Source: Erodium maritimum
Taxonomy: Eukaryota > Streptophyta > Magnoliopsida > Geraniales > Geraniaceae
Length of the DNA: 64,000 nt
Assembly: GCA_963921825.1 (NCBI GenBank)
Contig: OY997591.1
Coordinates: 56,707,031 to 56,771,030, forward strand
Reading direction: 5' to 3'
The position numbers were made by a program, and so were the translations under genes. Below, one piece after another: positions 47,093 through 58,157 of the stretch. Under the pieces are notes generated by a model that saw only the letters and a program-made list of their open reading frames with translations, did not search any database and was not told the DNA's origin. Every line of letters starts with the position of its first letter. Within the stretch, counting starts at the first letter, position 1.

Positions 47093-47421
47093 TGAAAATC
47101 TGAATTTTGAAAATAAAAATAATTTTCATAAATAAAAATTGAATTTATAAATAAAAAAACTGATTTTATTTTAAAAATAGTGAAATTTTCAGTTTAACAC
47201 CCTAACAATGAAGGGTATTATCGTCATTTCACTTATTTTCAAATTCTGAACCAATGGCATGAGTTTGAAAATTTGACTAATAGTTAGGGGTATTTTAGAC
47301 ATTTTACCAGGTTGGGTATAAAAGTGAAATTAAAAGTTTGGTTAGGGTGTGAAACTGATAAAAATTTATGCCAGGGTATCAAACTGAAATTAAATGTTTG
47401 CCAGGGTGGTAAAATGAAATT
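45919..47421. mobile_element. Long-terminal-inverted-repeat DNA element, copy 2
   Basis: The left arm (45919 to about 46180, GGGAAAATTTCATTTTACC) is the reverse complement of the right arm (about 47165-47421) with ~90% agreement by eye. Blocks such as AAACATTTAATTTCAGTTTGATACCC and AATACCCTTCATTGTTAGGGTGTTAAACTG are shared. The middle holds a GC-rich stretch (46390-46910) that is again partly inverted, plus an (AT)n. It contains no transposase. It belongs to the same family as 4704-5849. The last bases of the two arms differ (CCC end versus TAATTTC), so the exact right border and the target duplication are uncertain. Confidence 0.78.
47028..47088. repeat. (AT)n microsatellite
   Basis: About 30 AT dinucleotides without interruption, inside the right half of the inverted-repeat element. 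Confidence 0.97.
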
Positions 47422-48064
47422 ACATAATATCAAAATCAAAGAAATTTCATATTCTTCAGAAAACCACCCAATATGGTGATACTGATTCTTTGTTTCTATG
47501 TCAGTTATCTAAATGTTCTATATGCACTTCACTTTTAGATTACAACAAGCAAAACATCCTTTCATGTGATTCTAAACCTCATGCTGAATAAAACTATCGT
47601 AACTTCAATATGATAATAAAGCACACATATTTATATTTGGGAGTAGATTAAGGCAAGTAATCACAAAGGAGATCCATTACATTCCTAAGTTAAAGGCTCA
47701 AATAGCTAGAACCCCAAAGGAACAAAATAGCTGACCTCATTGAGAATTGAATCAATGATAGAGTCGGCCATGCAAGTCATGAAGAAACAAAAGGCAAAAT
47801 TGTAGAAGAAAATTCATAAATTGTTGGGTAGGATTTATTTTTGTAAACACATTCTGATAAAAAAAAATTAGAAGCCTTGAAAGCTTAAATAATCAATCTA
47901 TTACATAAAATCAGGAAACAAAAACTAATAACAAACCTGGGATATAAAAGAGATTGAAATAGGAAAGGTGGTTCTTTGTAATTATAGAATTCAAAATATA
48001 ACTGACACTAACATCACCAACGATCCTGACAACTACCATGAAATTCAGCTGAGGAAGCAAGGGA
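47422..48064. other. No gene recognised
   Basis: AT-rich sequence. On the minus strand, ATGGCCGACTCTATCATTG begins a 12-codon open stretch ending at a GAG|GTCAGC donor-like site near 47745. That is too little to call an exon. Confidence 0.5.
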
Positions 48065-48418
48065 GTTCTTGTTACGGGCCGTACGGCCTGTATAAGGTGA
48101 AATAAAACCCACCTAAAGTTGTTGCCGCCCACCATCAAAGCTGTTGTCGACAAGGGTTTTAGTTTAATTGGTTTCCTTTTAATTAATGTTATTAGTTAAA
48201 AATTGTATTAGGATTTGGTAAGTTATTAGTTTATTAATTTAAGTGTATTAGGACTTGGGCTCCAAGTAATCTATTCGTCAATGTATACCAAGAGAGAACA
48301 AGAAATAAAATAGACTTGAGAATTTAAAGAAATACTTTGGTCTCTACGAGGTCTTTGAGTTCCCTCTATAACGAGCTCGTATTGGGTTCTATGACGCGAA
48401 TCCAGGATCATAACGTAT

Positions 48419-48431
48419 TGGTATCAGAGCC
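48419..48431 (+). promoter_or_regulatory. Primer-binding site of the miniature element
   Basis: TGGTATCAGAGCC, initiator tRNA-Met type, four bases after the left LTR. Confidence 0.92.
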
Positions 48432-48937
48432 AAGCGTTATCCGTTCAGGCACTGGCGAATCAGCAAGAAGAGAATTCCGAGGCCAGCGGACAGCAGCGAG
48501 AAACCCTAGTTTCTTCTGTGTCGTTATCCATGGATTTTTGCGGTGTTACAGTCTAGGCTGAGGAGACAGTTCAGGGGAACCCTAATGATCGGAGGCTGTT
48601 GGATCTGTCAAAGGTTCCACTGTGCGAGTCAAGGAAGGAAAATGATACAACTTTTATCTCTGTCTTTGTGCAGGTTGGCCACCAGAAGCATGTTCTTGGT
48701 AATCAATCAGCTGCTGAGATTGGGAATCCAGTTCTTAATGCTAAGGAAACTACGGGGACGACCAAGCCTTTAACTGCAGCAAAAATCAATGTTGACGAAG
48801 CACGTAGTGATGAAGAAACTTACGGTCCGGGTCATAAGTGTATGAAAATTTTCTGGTTAGAATTGATCAAGGACGAGGACGGAGCTGCTGGCAAGACATA
48901 GATCTATATTCTACGCTTGAGGTCAAGCGTCATGCGC

Positions 48938-48950
48938 AAGGGGGGAGTGA
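48938..48950 (+). promoter_or_regulatory. Polypurine tract of the miniature element
   Basis: AAGGGGGGAGTGA lies directly before TGTTACGGGG of the right LTR. Confidence 0.92.
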
Positions 48951-49377
48951 TGTTACGGGGCCCGTATAAGGTGAAATAAAACCCACCCAAAGCTGCTGCC
49001 GCCCACCACCAAAACTGCTGCCGGCTATGGTTTTAGTTTAATTGGTTTCCTTTGATTTAATGTTATTAGTTTAAAAAATGTATCAGGATGTGTAAGTTAG
49101 TAGTTAATTAATTTAAGTGTATTAGGACTTGGGCTCCAAGTAATCTGTTTGACAATATATACCAAGATAGAACAAGAAATAAAATAGACTTGAGAATTTA
49201 AAGAAATACTTTTGTCTCTACAAGATCTTTGAGTTCCCTCTATAACGAGCTCGTATTAGGTTCTATGACGCGAATCCAGGATCATAACAGTTCTAGATCA
49301 AACAGTTGTTGACCTGCGGGTGAAAAAGACCCAAAAATCTCCGATTTCAACAACTGAGAAAGAGCCGATATATAATC

Positions 49378-52219
49378 TGTAAAGACCGTCTCAATTAAGA
49401 GAACTAAAATATTACTTTGTCGACTTGAGAAGTCGTGGTTAGAAATCGGGTTGAAAATTGGATCGAGTGCAAAAAAAAAAGGAAAGAAAATTAAAAAAAA
49501 GGGAAAAGGGAGTTGGGCTGGACCAGGTTGACCAGGCCCAAGCCAAAGCCGAGACCGTTCCCGCGCTCGGCCCAAACCCAATGACTAACCCTAACACTCA
49601 CTCTTTTGCCTCAGATTCGCGCACAGTTCCCAACGCTTCGTCTTCCTCTCTCTCGCGTTCTCTCTCTCGCGCGAACAAGAGCCGCCGTCGTCGATACAGC
49701 TCCGACCTCCTTCTTCTCCTTCTTCTGCATCCACACATGACAAAACCCCACCACCAGACACCCTATTTTCCTCTCCTCCTCCCTCGATTCGAAGCGAAAC
49801 CCTCGCCGCGCCTACAACCGTAAAATCCCGCGACGGTGAGGCTCGTCTTGAGCTGATTCACCTTCCCCGCTAACCATCGCCTAAAATCGCGAGTTTCCGA
49901 GCACGTTTTGAGCTGGGTTTGACCGGACAGGAACGCCGGAGCTCTCGAGCTCCAGATCTGGCTTTCCTACGACGGCGAGCTTCTAACGCCGCCAGATCTG
50001 GCCGGAGAAGCTCGGGGTTCACACCAGCCACTCTCCCTCGTCCTTCCCTCGTCGCCTGACGCCGTTCACCGCCACGGCAAGACCAAACCCTACCGCCGTC
50101 GCCCTCTACCTCGCCATGCTCGGACCTGACGAACCTTAGCGAACTGGGCCTTGGGCCAGAAGTGGCACCGGGCAAGGACAACCTCGAGCCAGTTGGGCCT
50201 TACGCCAGACTGGACCCTGGTTGGGGTTGGGCCAGGCCCAGGTCCGATAGGGCGAGTCCGGACTCGAGCCTGGACCGGGTCTGGGTCGAGTCTGGAGCCG
50301 GGTTCGGGTTGGTCCTGGGTCCGGTCGGGTCTGGGTTCCGGACCGGGTCGGATTCGGGTCTGGTTCTCGGATCCAGGTCGGATCCGGGTCGACAGCTTAA
50401 AATATTTAATTAATTTAATTAAAATGAGTTAAAACGGTTAATTAAAGGACTTATTGGACAAATCAAAGGACTTTGGACTATACCGGGACTAATTGGACAC
50501 TTTATCTGTTAAACCCAGACTTGGACTTCACCCGAGAAGACCGGAGTTAGGCCCTGATGTCAGCAGCTAGGAGATGTAGCTGTTGGTTCTTCTTGAGGTA
50601 GGGAAAAGTACTAAACTCCTCGAGTAATTTAAGGACTTTAATAGTATTTTTCAATTATAATAATAACCGGACGAGTCGCAGTATGCATGTAGGATGTGAT
50701 TCACTAGATTACTCGCTTTCAATATCTTGGGAAATTTCCGTGCTGGTAGAATGGCCATGTCGAGCCTTAGGATTGCTTGTTGACTGTATTTATTGATGTT
50801 TGTTCGTTTTAAGGTCGATGCATGCTCCGTCTTTAGGTTAATTTAAGAGTCATACTAAACTAGATGGTTTAAGTCCATTATAAAATGATTGATTGATCCG
50901 TGTTATGATTGGTTGAATGAATGAAATGAATGCGATGTGATTTTTTCAATGGTTGTCTGAATGTGATTTGGTTGTGCCTAAGGATATGATCAGGTGAGTG
51001 ATAGACCGATGATACGTTGTTGGTAAGTTATGCCTGTAAGCTTGGTTGATCGTATGAGTTGTTGTGTTGTGCCTTGTCGGGAATTTGCATGCCCTTGTTG
51101 TTTACTTGCCGATGGTGTTTCTAGACTGATATCCGACCGAGTGGGGGGAGGGGGGGTAATCCGGTCCGGTATGTTTACATTGTTGTTTCACCCCGATGGT
51201 ACGTGTTCTGGGAAGACCTAGACCAGGAGATGTTCCGGTATGGTGTATTATTGTCTTATCCGATGCTACGTGTTCCGGGAAGACCTAGACCAAGAGACAT
51301 TCCGGCTTGGTATATATTTTCTTATCCGATGCTACGTGTTCCGGAAAGACTGGTTCCACCCCGATGCTACGTGTTCTGGGAAGACCGAGGCTGACGGATG
51401 TTCCGGCACGATACTTTATTGTCACATTCTGATGCTACGTGTTCCGTAGAGACTCACTTTATCCCGATGATCTATGGTCCTTTGGGGACATTTTCAGGGA
51501 CTTCCGAGAACGTGCGTTTCTAGGGAACTTTTCCGGAAATCCCGACGATAATGTTTCCCTGCGGATCGAGGGCATTCTGATATGATGTACTAGTCAGTGT
51601 ACGAATCAGAGTCTTGGAATTCGATATTCAACATTTCAGTATTGTGTACTCTTTAATTAAGTCCTTTAATGAATTCGTTCTCTTTCCTGTGTTATCCTTG
51701 AGTATTATCTTCACTAAAGTACTACATTCGTTTTTTTTCCATTGATTTCCTTGAGTGTTACCTTCTTAAAGGCATTGGAACTTTTATTGATCTATATTTA
51801 CAGCACCTTCCAACTAAGAGTTGGTAGTTCTAATTTTAAGCTATGATTACTTGTACTAATTGATTTTATGCTTTTACGGGGTTATTTTCCTTTACTACTT
51901 TTTCCTACTGAGCGTAAACTCACCCCCCCCCCCTTCGTGTTTACTGTTGTTTTATAGGTTTCCTTGCTGAGTAGGTTGTAGGACGTCTCAGGGCTCGGGA
52001 GCTCACTGAGGGTTCGGGTGTTACTATTAGAGACGTACCATCTTATTCTTGTATTAAACTTGTTGTCGTTATTACATTTTGAGTTCTCGACTCGTTGGTT
52101 GGATTTGGATTACATCCTTTTCGGAATTTCTTTATTTAAGTTTATTTTAATTATTGTTATTTATCTTTCTTTCAAGTTCGCGTCTCAAGTCCGGTCAAAA
52201 CCGGATTTGGGGCGTGACA
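49378..52219 (+). mobile_element. Solo gypsy LTR (family B)
   Basis: It starts TGTAAAGACCGTC and ends GGGGCGTGACA, 2842 bp, with the duplication TAATC on both sides (49373-49377 and 52220-52224). It shares with the LTRs at 53726 and 56953 the blocks GGCCATGTCGAGCCTTAGG, CTACTGAGCGTAAACTCACC and the end AAAACCGGATTTGGGGCG. The open frames in it (for example 49458-49823) have no family motif. Confidence 0.94.
51190..51470 (+). repeat. Tandem array CCGATGCTACGTGTTCCGGGAAGACC in LTR
   Basis: Five to six imperfect units of about 50-60 bases. The equivalent arrays in the sister LTRs (55750-55975 and 61335-61665) have CCCCGATGTGCGTTTCCGGGAAGA. Confidence 0.85.
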
Positions 52220-52224
52220 TAATC

Positions 52225-53487
52225 AACGGATAGTAAAGAAAGAAGAAAGGAAAGGATTCTACATATTATTTGAAACTTGCAGCACCAACCAAAAAGGTCT
52301 ACCATGCGCCTCCAATATGCAGAACGAACACTCGCGCCTCCAATATGCAGAACGAACACTTGCGCCTCCCTTCTATCGCGCTGCCAGAACCTGAATCGCC
52401 TTCAAAGCAAAAAAAAATCCGAATTAGGGCACGAAACTAAGACCCAGAAACACAATAAATCAAAAATCGAAATTGGAGGGAGATGTGTCCTATAAGGAAA
52501 CGAAGACTTGAAATAAAAATATAGAAGGAGAACGCGAATGTGTGCTAGTATAGCACGTCACCTGCGAGTGGAACCTGTAAAATAGGCGCGTTTTTACAAA
52601 TTCATTTTCCTTTAATATATAATATAGATAATTCACATCTACATCCATGTATTAAAATATAAAACTAAAATTAATCTTCAACTTTTAATTGAGTTGACCG
52701 TCGAATAAAAACTATAAGCCTTGTACCTAAATGAGACCATAAAAAGAAGCCAAATAATAAAATAAACTAAACGCTTCCCTTTTAAAATATTGGAAGCAAT
52801 AATATGCTAGCGAATTTACTCTCTCCTCTCACGTATGTCGTGTACCTCTCCATAGAAAACCTTAAGCCCTAGTTCACCTATGACATGACCTTTTGTTGTC
52901 ACAACCCCTCTAGCTCTTAGTATTGTCCTATCACCGCCTGCACTAGCCATGTAATTCTCTGCATCGCCTTTGACCGTCCCACTACCACGCCCATCCTCTG
53001 AAATCGTAAGCCTCTTAAAGGCACAACGCAAGAGGAAACCGAAGCCAAACCCACCAAACCATCTTCGATATTCTTGCCATCCACTACCACTGACATCGTA
53101 GCCTTCTCCTTAGGTCTCACCCCGTCGGCGTCGGCCTAGTTGAAACCTCGAAGGGGCCATCCGGTGAAAGCCCTAGCCCTTGCTTCTGTGCTAAGCAATC
53201 CTTCGACGGTGCTTCCTCGTATCCTTGGATATGGTTTTGGGTCTTTAAAGATTCTGCAAGAAGACCCTATTCAGGAGGAAGATTCAGTCGACCATGGAGG
53301 CCTGAGGACATATGCGTGGATACCACTACGTGTTGCGCTTCTTCTTCCCAACACTGATTGAATCTCGGTGATTCCCATTCTGTTGACTGTCCCTACAGGT
53401 ATGATTCGTTGTGGGATAACACTGCCGCCCCTAGAGGAAACCATAGCACCATTTGTTTTGGTGTCGTCGAGCCTGACCAAGTCTCCC
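52225..53487. other. Unassigned sequence; minus-strand transcript-like stretch and old debris
   Basis: 52225-52600 continues the sequence left of the solo LTR (49295-49372), as the shared TAATC shows. No gene is identifiable. 52800-53480 has overlapping short frames on both strands (for example 52917-53120 minus, 53140-53361 plus) with no motif I recognise. It may be a 5' extension of the DUF4283 remnant that follows. Confidence 0.4.
52306..52369 (+). repeat. 28-bp tandem repeat
   Basis: GCGCCTCCAATATGCAGAAC-type unit, two full copies (52306-52333 and 52334-52361) and a partial third. Confidence 0.93.
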
Positions 53488-53524
53488 ATGGTTAGTCTCC
53501 AAGAAAGTCTTTCCATCTGTTCTC

Positions 53525-53560
<36 letters not shown>

Positions 53561-53725
53561 GAGGACATGGAGGTATTGGTCCCCTACATACCAGTTGACC
53601 TGACTATACTGGCACGCCAACAATTTTGGTATGTTCGAGAAACTCTTAGCCCCGCGACCTCCCCAGAAGGAAGTCTTGTTGCGAATCATTACCAACGCGT
53701 GAAGATAGTCGGCGTCGGGGTTGGT
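53488..53725 (+). pseudogene. DUF4283/zinc-knuckle protein remnant, piece 1 (N-terminal)
   Basis: A possible start MVSLQESLSICSL (53488) is followed by a 33-base G run reading as poly-Gly and EDMEVLVPYIPVDLTILAR. After a one-base frame change the DUF4283 lead block appears: FGMFEKLLAPRPPQKEVLLR (about 53624-53683), with two stops before the LTR. The family is found in plant LINE ORF1 and related retroposed genes. The piece ends at the TTGGT duplication of the solo LTR and continues at 56885. Confidence 0.65.
53527..53559 (+). repeat. G33 homopolymer
   Basis: Thirty-three consecutive G between CTCTT and AGAGGACATGG, inside the DUF4283 remnant. Runs of this length are mutable and also hard to sequence. 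Confidence 0.95.
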
Positions 53726-55747
53726 TGTAAGAACCGCCCCCGGTCGAACCGGTGATTTTTGGCGAGAGTTGACTTTCGGCCAGAAAAGTCAACGGATGAC
53801 TCCGGGAGTCATTCGAGACCTTTCCGGGGCCCAAAAGCTTAGTCGTCGTTACGGTTAGCTTAGTTGGGTCATTTCCTTTCAAATGACACCTTTTGTGAAA
53901 AAGTCAAACCTGGGTCAAACTACGTCGATGTTGGAGTTTTAACGAATAAAAATATTATGAGCTGAGATATTTTGGGGTAGGAGTGGTCCCCACATGGACA
54001 CATGTCCACACTAGCTTAGAGGGGAAGAAAAGTGGGAGAAAAGACCAATTGGTTCCTACTTAAGGACAAAGGAGAGAGAGAGAGAGGCTAAAGGACGAAA
54101 GGGACATTTCCACCTTGAGGATAAGATTACATGGGGCAACAAATTCAGCATTTTTCCCCTTGTTGTCCGAACACCATAGCTAGAAGAGAGAGAAACAATT
54201 CCTCCATTGAAGCTCCATTGCTTGAAGAAGAAGAAAGGGAGGAAAAGGGAGCTCCTTTGGGCCATTTCTTCACCAAATCTTCTCAAAAACATCACCATCT
54301 TCATCATCTCATCATTCCAAAGGTAAGTAAGCTCTCACAATCTCCTTTCAATCCATTTGAAGTTATGGGCTTCCATAGAAATTGCATGCAATGGTTAGGT
54401 TTTGAGTTATTGTTGTTAAATGTTTGTTTGAGAAGAAAATGGATGATTTATGTAGAAATCATTTGGGGTTTTGTGTTTTTGATGAAACCCACCATGGGTC
54501 TTGAAACTTTGGAGTGTTTGAGGTGGAATTTGAAGTTCTAAAGCTTAGAATTGGTGTTGTGGCGAACCTAGAACTAGTTAGGAATTCATTGGGAGAAAGG
54601 AAGTATTTTTCCGGCGACCGGAGGTACGCCGGAGCTCCGGCCGATCGTCGGAATCCGGAAATCAGAGGAAGGGAGGACCGGTCATAGCCGGCCACTTTTG
54701 GACCGTGACCGACCCAATCCGGTCCGGCCACCCACGACCATGTGTGGCCGCGGGGCCCACATGGCCGGGAATTGGTGGTTTCGTACTTGGACGGTCTTGG
54801 GTGAACCCCGGGACGTTAATTTCACACCCGGAACGAATTATGGATGTGATTTCTGAAATTTCGGGAAAAGCGATTAGAAACTTTAATTACGATTTTAGAG
54901 CGCTCGGACCTCAGAATTTAATTCCGTCAAGTGCGTTGGAACAAGTTAATTTAATTATGAACGATAGAAATGAAAAGGGAAATTTTCGGAGTCCCGAGGG
55001 ACGTTTTCTCGATTCCGTGCAAAATGGGCCTTCCGGGCCCATTTTGACAAGTTGAGCAATTGGGATTAGTTTGGGTATTTCCCTCTCTAAAACCGCTTTT
55101 GAATTTGCATTAATTCCCGGATTTCCTTTGATCTTAGACGTTGGACCCGAGCTCGGCGGAGGAGAATTTTGGGCATCTTGAAGTGACTAAGCGTTTGGAA
55201 AGCGATCGAGGTAGGGAAGAGTAGTAATTTCCGCTTTTAAATTAAAGAATGTTAATAGTATGCATATAGAACGTTAATAACCGGAAGAGTCTTAGCTTGC
55301 ATATAGGATGTGATTCACTAGAATAACCGCTTTCAATTATGGGAATTGTCGTGCTGTCGAATCACATGTGGCCATGTCGGGCCTTAGGATTCTCTGTTGG
55401 TTGTGTTTGATTGTGGTTAACAGTCCTTAACGTCGATAAAGAGTATATTCGTTGGTTAATTTAAGAATCATAGTATGCTATATGAATTATGTGATATGTA
55501 TGGTTGTCTCGTTATATGGTTGAATGAATGGATGTGATGAATGTTATATGAATGGCTGTTTGTGATATGATCGGGTGAATGATAGACTGATGTGGTGTGG
55601 TTTGTAAGTTATGGTGATAAGTTTTAACGGTATGATAAGTTCGGTGTGACATGTTTGGCATGGTATGGTGTGGTGTGACTTGTACCCCATGCTATGGGAA
55701 GATACCCGACCGAGGTGTGTGCCGGTTCGGTATGTTGTTTATGTGAT

Positions 55748-55975
55748 TTACCCCGATGTGCGTTTCCGGGAAGACCGAGGTGAATTTTCGGTATAGTGTT
55801 TACCCCGATGTGTGTTCCGGAAAGACCGATGTGCGTTTCCGATATATTGTGTTGCTTGTTTACCCCGATGTGTGTTCCGAGAAGACCGACGGTGCATTCC
55901 GGTTTAGTGTATTGTTTGTTTGCCCCGATGTGTGTGTCCGGGAAGACATCAAGACCGATGTGTATTCCGGTACGA
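55748..55975 (+). repeat. Tandem array CCCCGATGTGTGTTCCGGGAAGACCGA
   Basis: Four units of about 55-65 bases in the LTR, homologous to 51190-51470 and 61335-61665. Confidence 0.85.
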
Positions 55976-56745
55976 TGTGGTTGAGCCGTGCCGCGTGATC
56001 CGGTGTATCATTGAACACTTTCTGTGTGTATGGTAATTAGTGATTGATTGTGTGTGTTTACTAGTTGGTACGTTGTATTTGCTTATGCATGTTAAGTGAT
56101 TCTTCTGTGACTCGAGTGTAACGTTATGGGTGTTCGACAACGAACTGTACATTGTAAATGTTGAGTTGTGTGTGGTGATCGGATTGTCATGGGTACTTGT
56201 TTTATGTTGTGAGATATCGGATCTGAGTAATGTTCATAATGATCTTAGCAGTATAGTGTCCCAGGGTTGGGTGTTGAGAACTGCCCGATGTCCTTTCTTA
56301 TGTCCGTATGATGTCGGGTTTGGGTGACGGTTGTAGTCGAGGTCGTAGAAGATTGTCCTACTGTTTATAGGGTTCTATATCTCGGATCTATTATCGATAT
56401 TTTTGTGCTCCTGTTGGTTTCGGTTGTTGTTGTTGTTTAGTAATAAGTGTTGGGAATCGAGTAATTATGGCGACGAAACGGAAGACCTTTCTCGTTACTA
56501 CTTTTTCCTGCTGAGCGTAAGCTCACCCCCTCTGCTTATACTGTTTTACAGGTTTCGATGGGGAGTCAGTTTAGAGGATAGCTCAGAGCTCGGTAGCTCG
56601 TCGAGGGTCCGTGGGTTATCATTTAGTAGAGATGTACTCTCTGTTTTTGTACTGAACACTGTTTTCTTATTTGAGTTCGAGCGTTTGACTCGCGGGATTT
56701 TATTGAGATTGGGAACTAAATGCGAAGTTATATTTTTTTATTTCC

Positions 56746-56747
<2 letters not shown>

Positions 56748-56826
<79 letters not shown>
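56748..56826 (+). repeat. (TTA)n microsatellite in LTR
   Basis: About 26 perfect TTA units near the LTR 3' end. The sister LTRs have only short T-rich sequence here. Confidence 0.97.
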
Positions 56827-56827
<1 letters not shown>

Positions 56828-56884
56828 TTATCGTTACTTAGTTCACGTCTCGAGTCCGGCCAAAACCGGATTTGGGGCGTGACA

Positions 56885-56952
56885 TTGGTCGTCAAGAATA
56901 TAGGCCTAGGGATCTTTGTGTTCTACTTTGAGTTCGCGGAGGCTCATGCATG
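56885..56952 (+). pseudogene. DUF4283/zinc-knuckle protein remnant, piece 2
   Basis: 68 bases encode VVKNIGLGIFVFYFEFAEAHA, matching the DUF4283 strand 'K.IG.G.FVFHFE.EAD..'. It joins piece 1 across the TTGGT duplication in the correct frame and is cut on the right by the next LTR. Confidence 0.7.
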
Positions 56953-58157
56953 TGTAAGAACCGCCCCGGTCGATCCCAATCGAACCGGTGAATTCAGGTG
57001 AAAGTTGACTTTCGGTCGGGAAAGTCAACCAATGACTTCGGGGTCATTCGGGACCTTTCCGAGACCTAAAACTCTTAGCCGTCTCAAATGACTATTCTTG
57101 TGAAAAAGTCAACTTTCGGTCAACCGAAGACTATTTATCGGATAAACCTAGTTAAACTAATTGTGCTAGAAGTAATTAAGGACAAGGTGGTCCCCACATG
57201 AACATGTGTCCATAGTGGCTTGGAGGAGAAGAAATGGGTCTCTAATGGCCCATTTGCCCTCCCATGTGCCTAAAGAAAGGAAATAGAAGAAGGGAATAAA
57301 AGAGACTTTTCTCACAAATAGATTTTATACACTTGAGGCAACCATTTCAGCTCATTATTTCCCCTTGGTGGCCGAAAATTGCAAGGAAGAGAGAGGAGGA
57401 AGAACACCATTGCTTGGAGAAGAAGATAGTGGAGAAAGGAGGCACCTTGAAGGGCTTTTCTTCACCAAATCATCTCCAAATTAGCTCATCTTCATCTCCT
57501 TTTCATCCCCAAGGTAAGTGAACTCTCACAATCTTCTTTCAATCAATTTGAGATTATGGGTTTCCTTGGTTTTTTCTTGAACTAGATAGGTTTTGTTTCC
57601 TTTGTGATTAGATGATTGTTTAGTGAAGTAGTAGTGGAGGTTTTGGTTAGAAATGAGTTGTTTGTTGATGTTTGGAGGAAACCCATTGTGAGTATTGAAG
57701 TTTGAGGGTTTTGGTGACTGATTTTGAAGCTTGATGTTGGTAAAAATATGGAGTTTTAGGAGTAGATTTTCGTAGAAACAAAGTTGGGGAAGAAGGAGCT
57801 TGAACCTGCCCAGTTTTGGCACGGAAATGGCTTGGTTCCGGCCCTCTGAGCGGCGCGGAACGGGCTCGGTGCCGGCCCTCCGAGCGGCACGGTCCGTGCC
57901 TGGCACCGGCCCTCTGAGCGGCACGGTCTGGGCTCGGTACCGGCCCTCTGAGCGACGCGGCCCGAGTCCCAGACCGGCCCTCTGAGGGGCACGGTCCGGG
58001 CCTGATACCGGGCCTCTGAGGGGCACGGTACGGGTCTGGTTTCGGGCCTCTGCGGGCCACGGTCCGGGCCGGTTTCTAGATCTGTGGGCTGTCCAAATTG
58101 GGCCTAGTTCAGGCCCAATTTACCTTTTGACCTAAGTGTTTGTAATTAGGTTTAATT
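56953..58157 (+). mobile_element. Gypsy LTR (family B), left part
   Basis: It starts TGTAAGAACCGCCCCGG and follows the LTR at 53726 through the leader-like AAGGTAAGTGAACTCTCACAATC (57510-57532). It then carries a private GC-rich array (57840-58075). It is interrupted at 58158 by an inverted LTR and resumes at 60751. Confidence 0.88.
57840..58075 (+). repeat. ~34-bp GC-rich minisatellite in LTR
   Basis: GGCCCTCTGAG(C/G)GGCACGG-type units begin at about 57840, 57874, 57909, 57942, 57976, 58010 and 58044, a period of 33-35 bases. The unit resembles the 34-bp array in the gypsy leader at 8521-8792 (both have GCCGGCCC...GAG.GGCACGG). Confidence 0.9.

Larger units (their letters stand above)
48070..49289 (+). 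mobile_element. Miniature LTR retrotransposon (TRIM-like)
   Basis: Two short LTRs, 48070-48415 (346 bp) and 48951-49289 (339 bp), start TGTTACGGG and end CATAACA; the left copy now ends AACG. They flank a 535-base interior with a PBS and a PPT. The host duplication GTTCT is on both sides (48065-48069 and 49290-49294). The interior has only a ~100-codon open frame (48599-48901) without a gag or pol motif, so the element depends on another element's proteins. LTR divergence is clearly visible, so it is not recent. Confidence 0.93.
53726..56884 (+). mobile_element. Solo gypsy LTR (family B) in the DUF4283 remnant
   Basis: It starts TGTAAGAACCGCCCCCGG and ends GGGGCGTGACA, 3159 bp, with the duplication TTGGT on both sides (53721-53725 and 56885-56889). 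It contains the CCCCGATGTGCG array (about 55750-55975) and a (TTA)n tract. It inserted into coding sequence, which continues on its far side. Confidence 0.95.

Noticed and set aside
47720..47775. Minus-strand start MADSIIDSILNE as a first exon
   Set aside because: Twelve codons and a weak donor site only; no downstream exon could be found.
49458..50432. Open frames of 83-121 codons in the solo LTR
   Set aside because: Inside an LTR defined by TG...CA ends and a TAATC duplication; no domain.
56403..56882. 159-codon frame with poly-Leu tail
   Set aside because: Poly-Leu and poly-Ile come from the (TTA)n microsatellite in the LTR.
57526..58060. 137- and 166-codon minus-strand frames
   Set aside because: Shadow of the 34-bp minisatellite; repetitive Pro/Arg/Gly translation with no domain.
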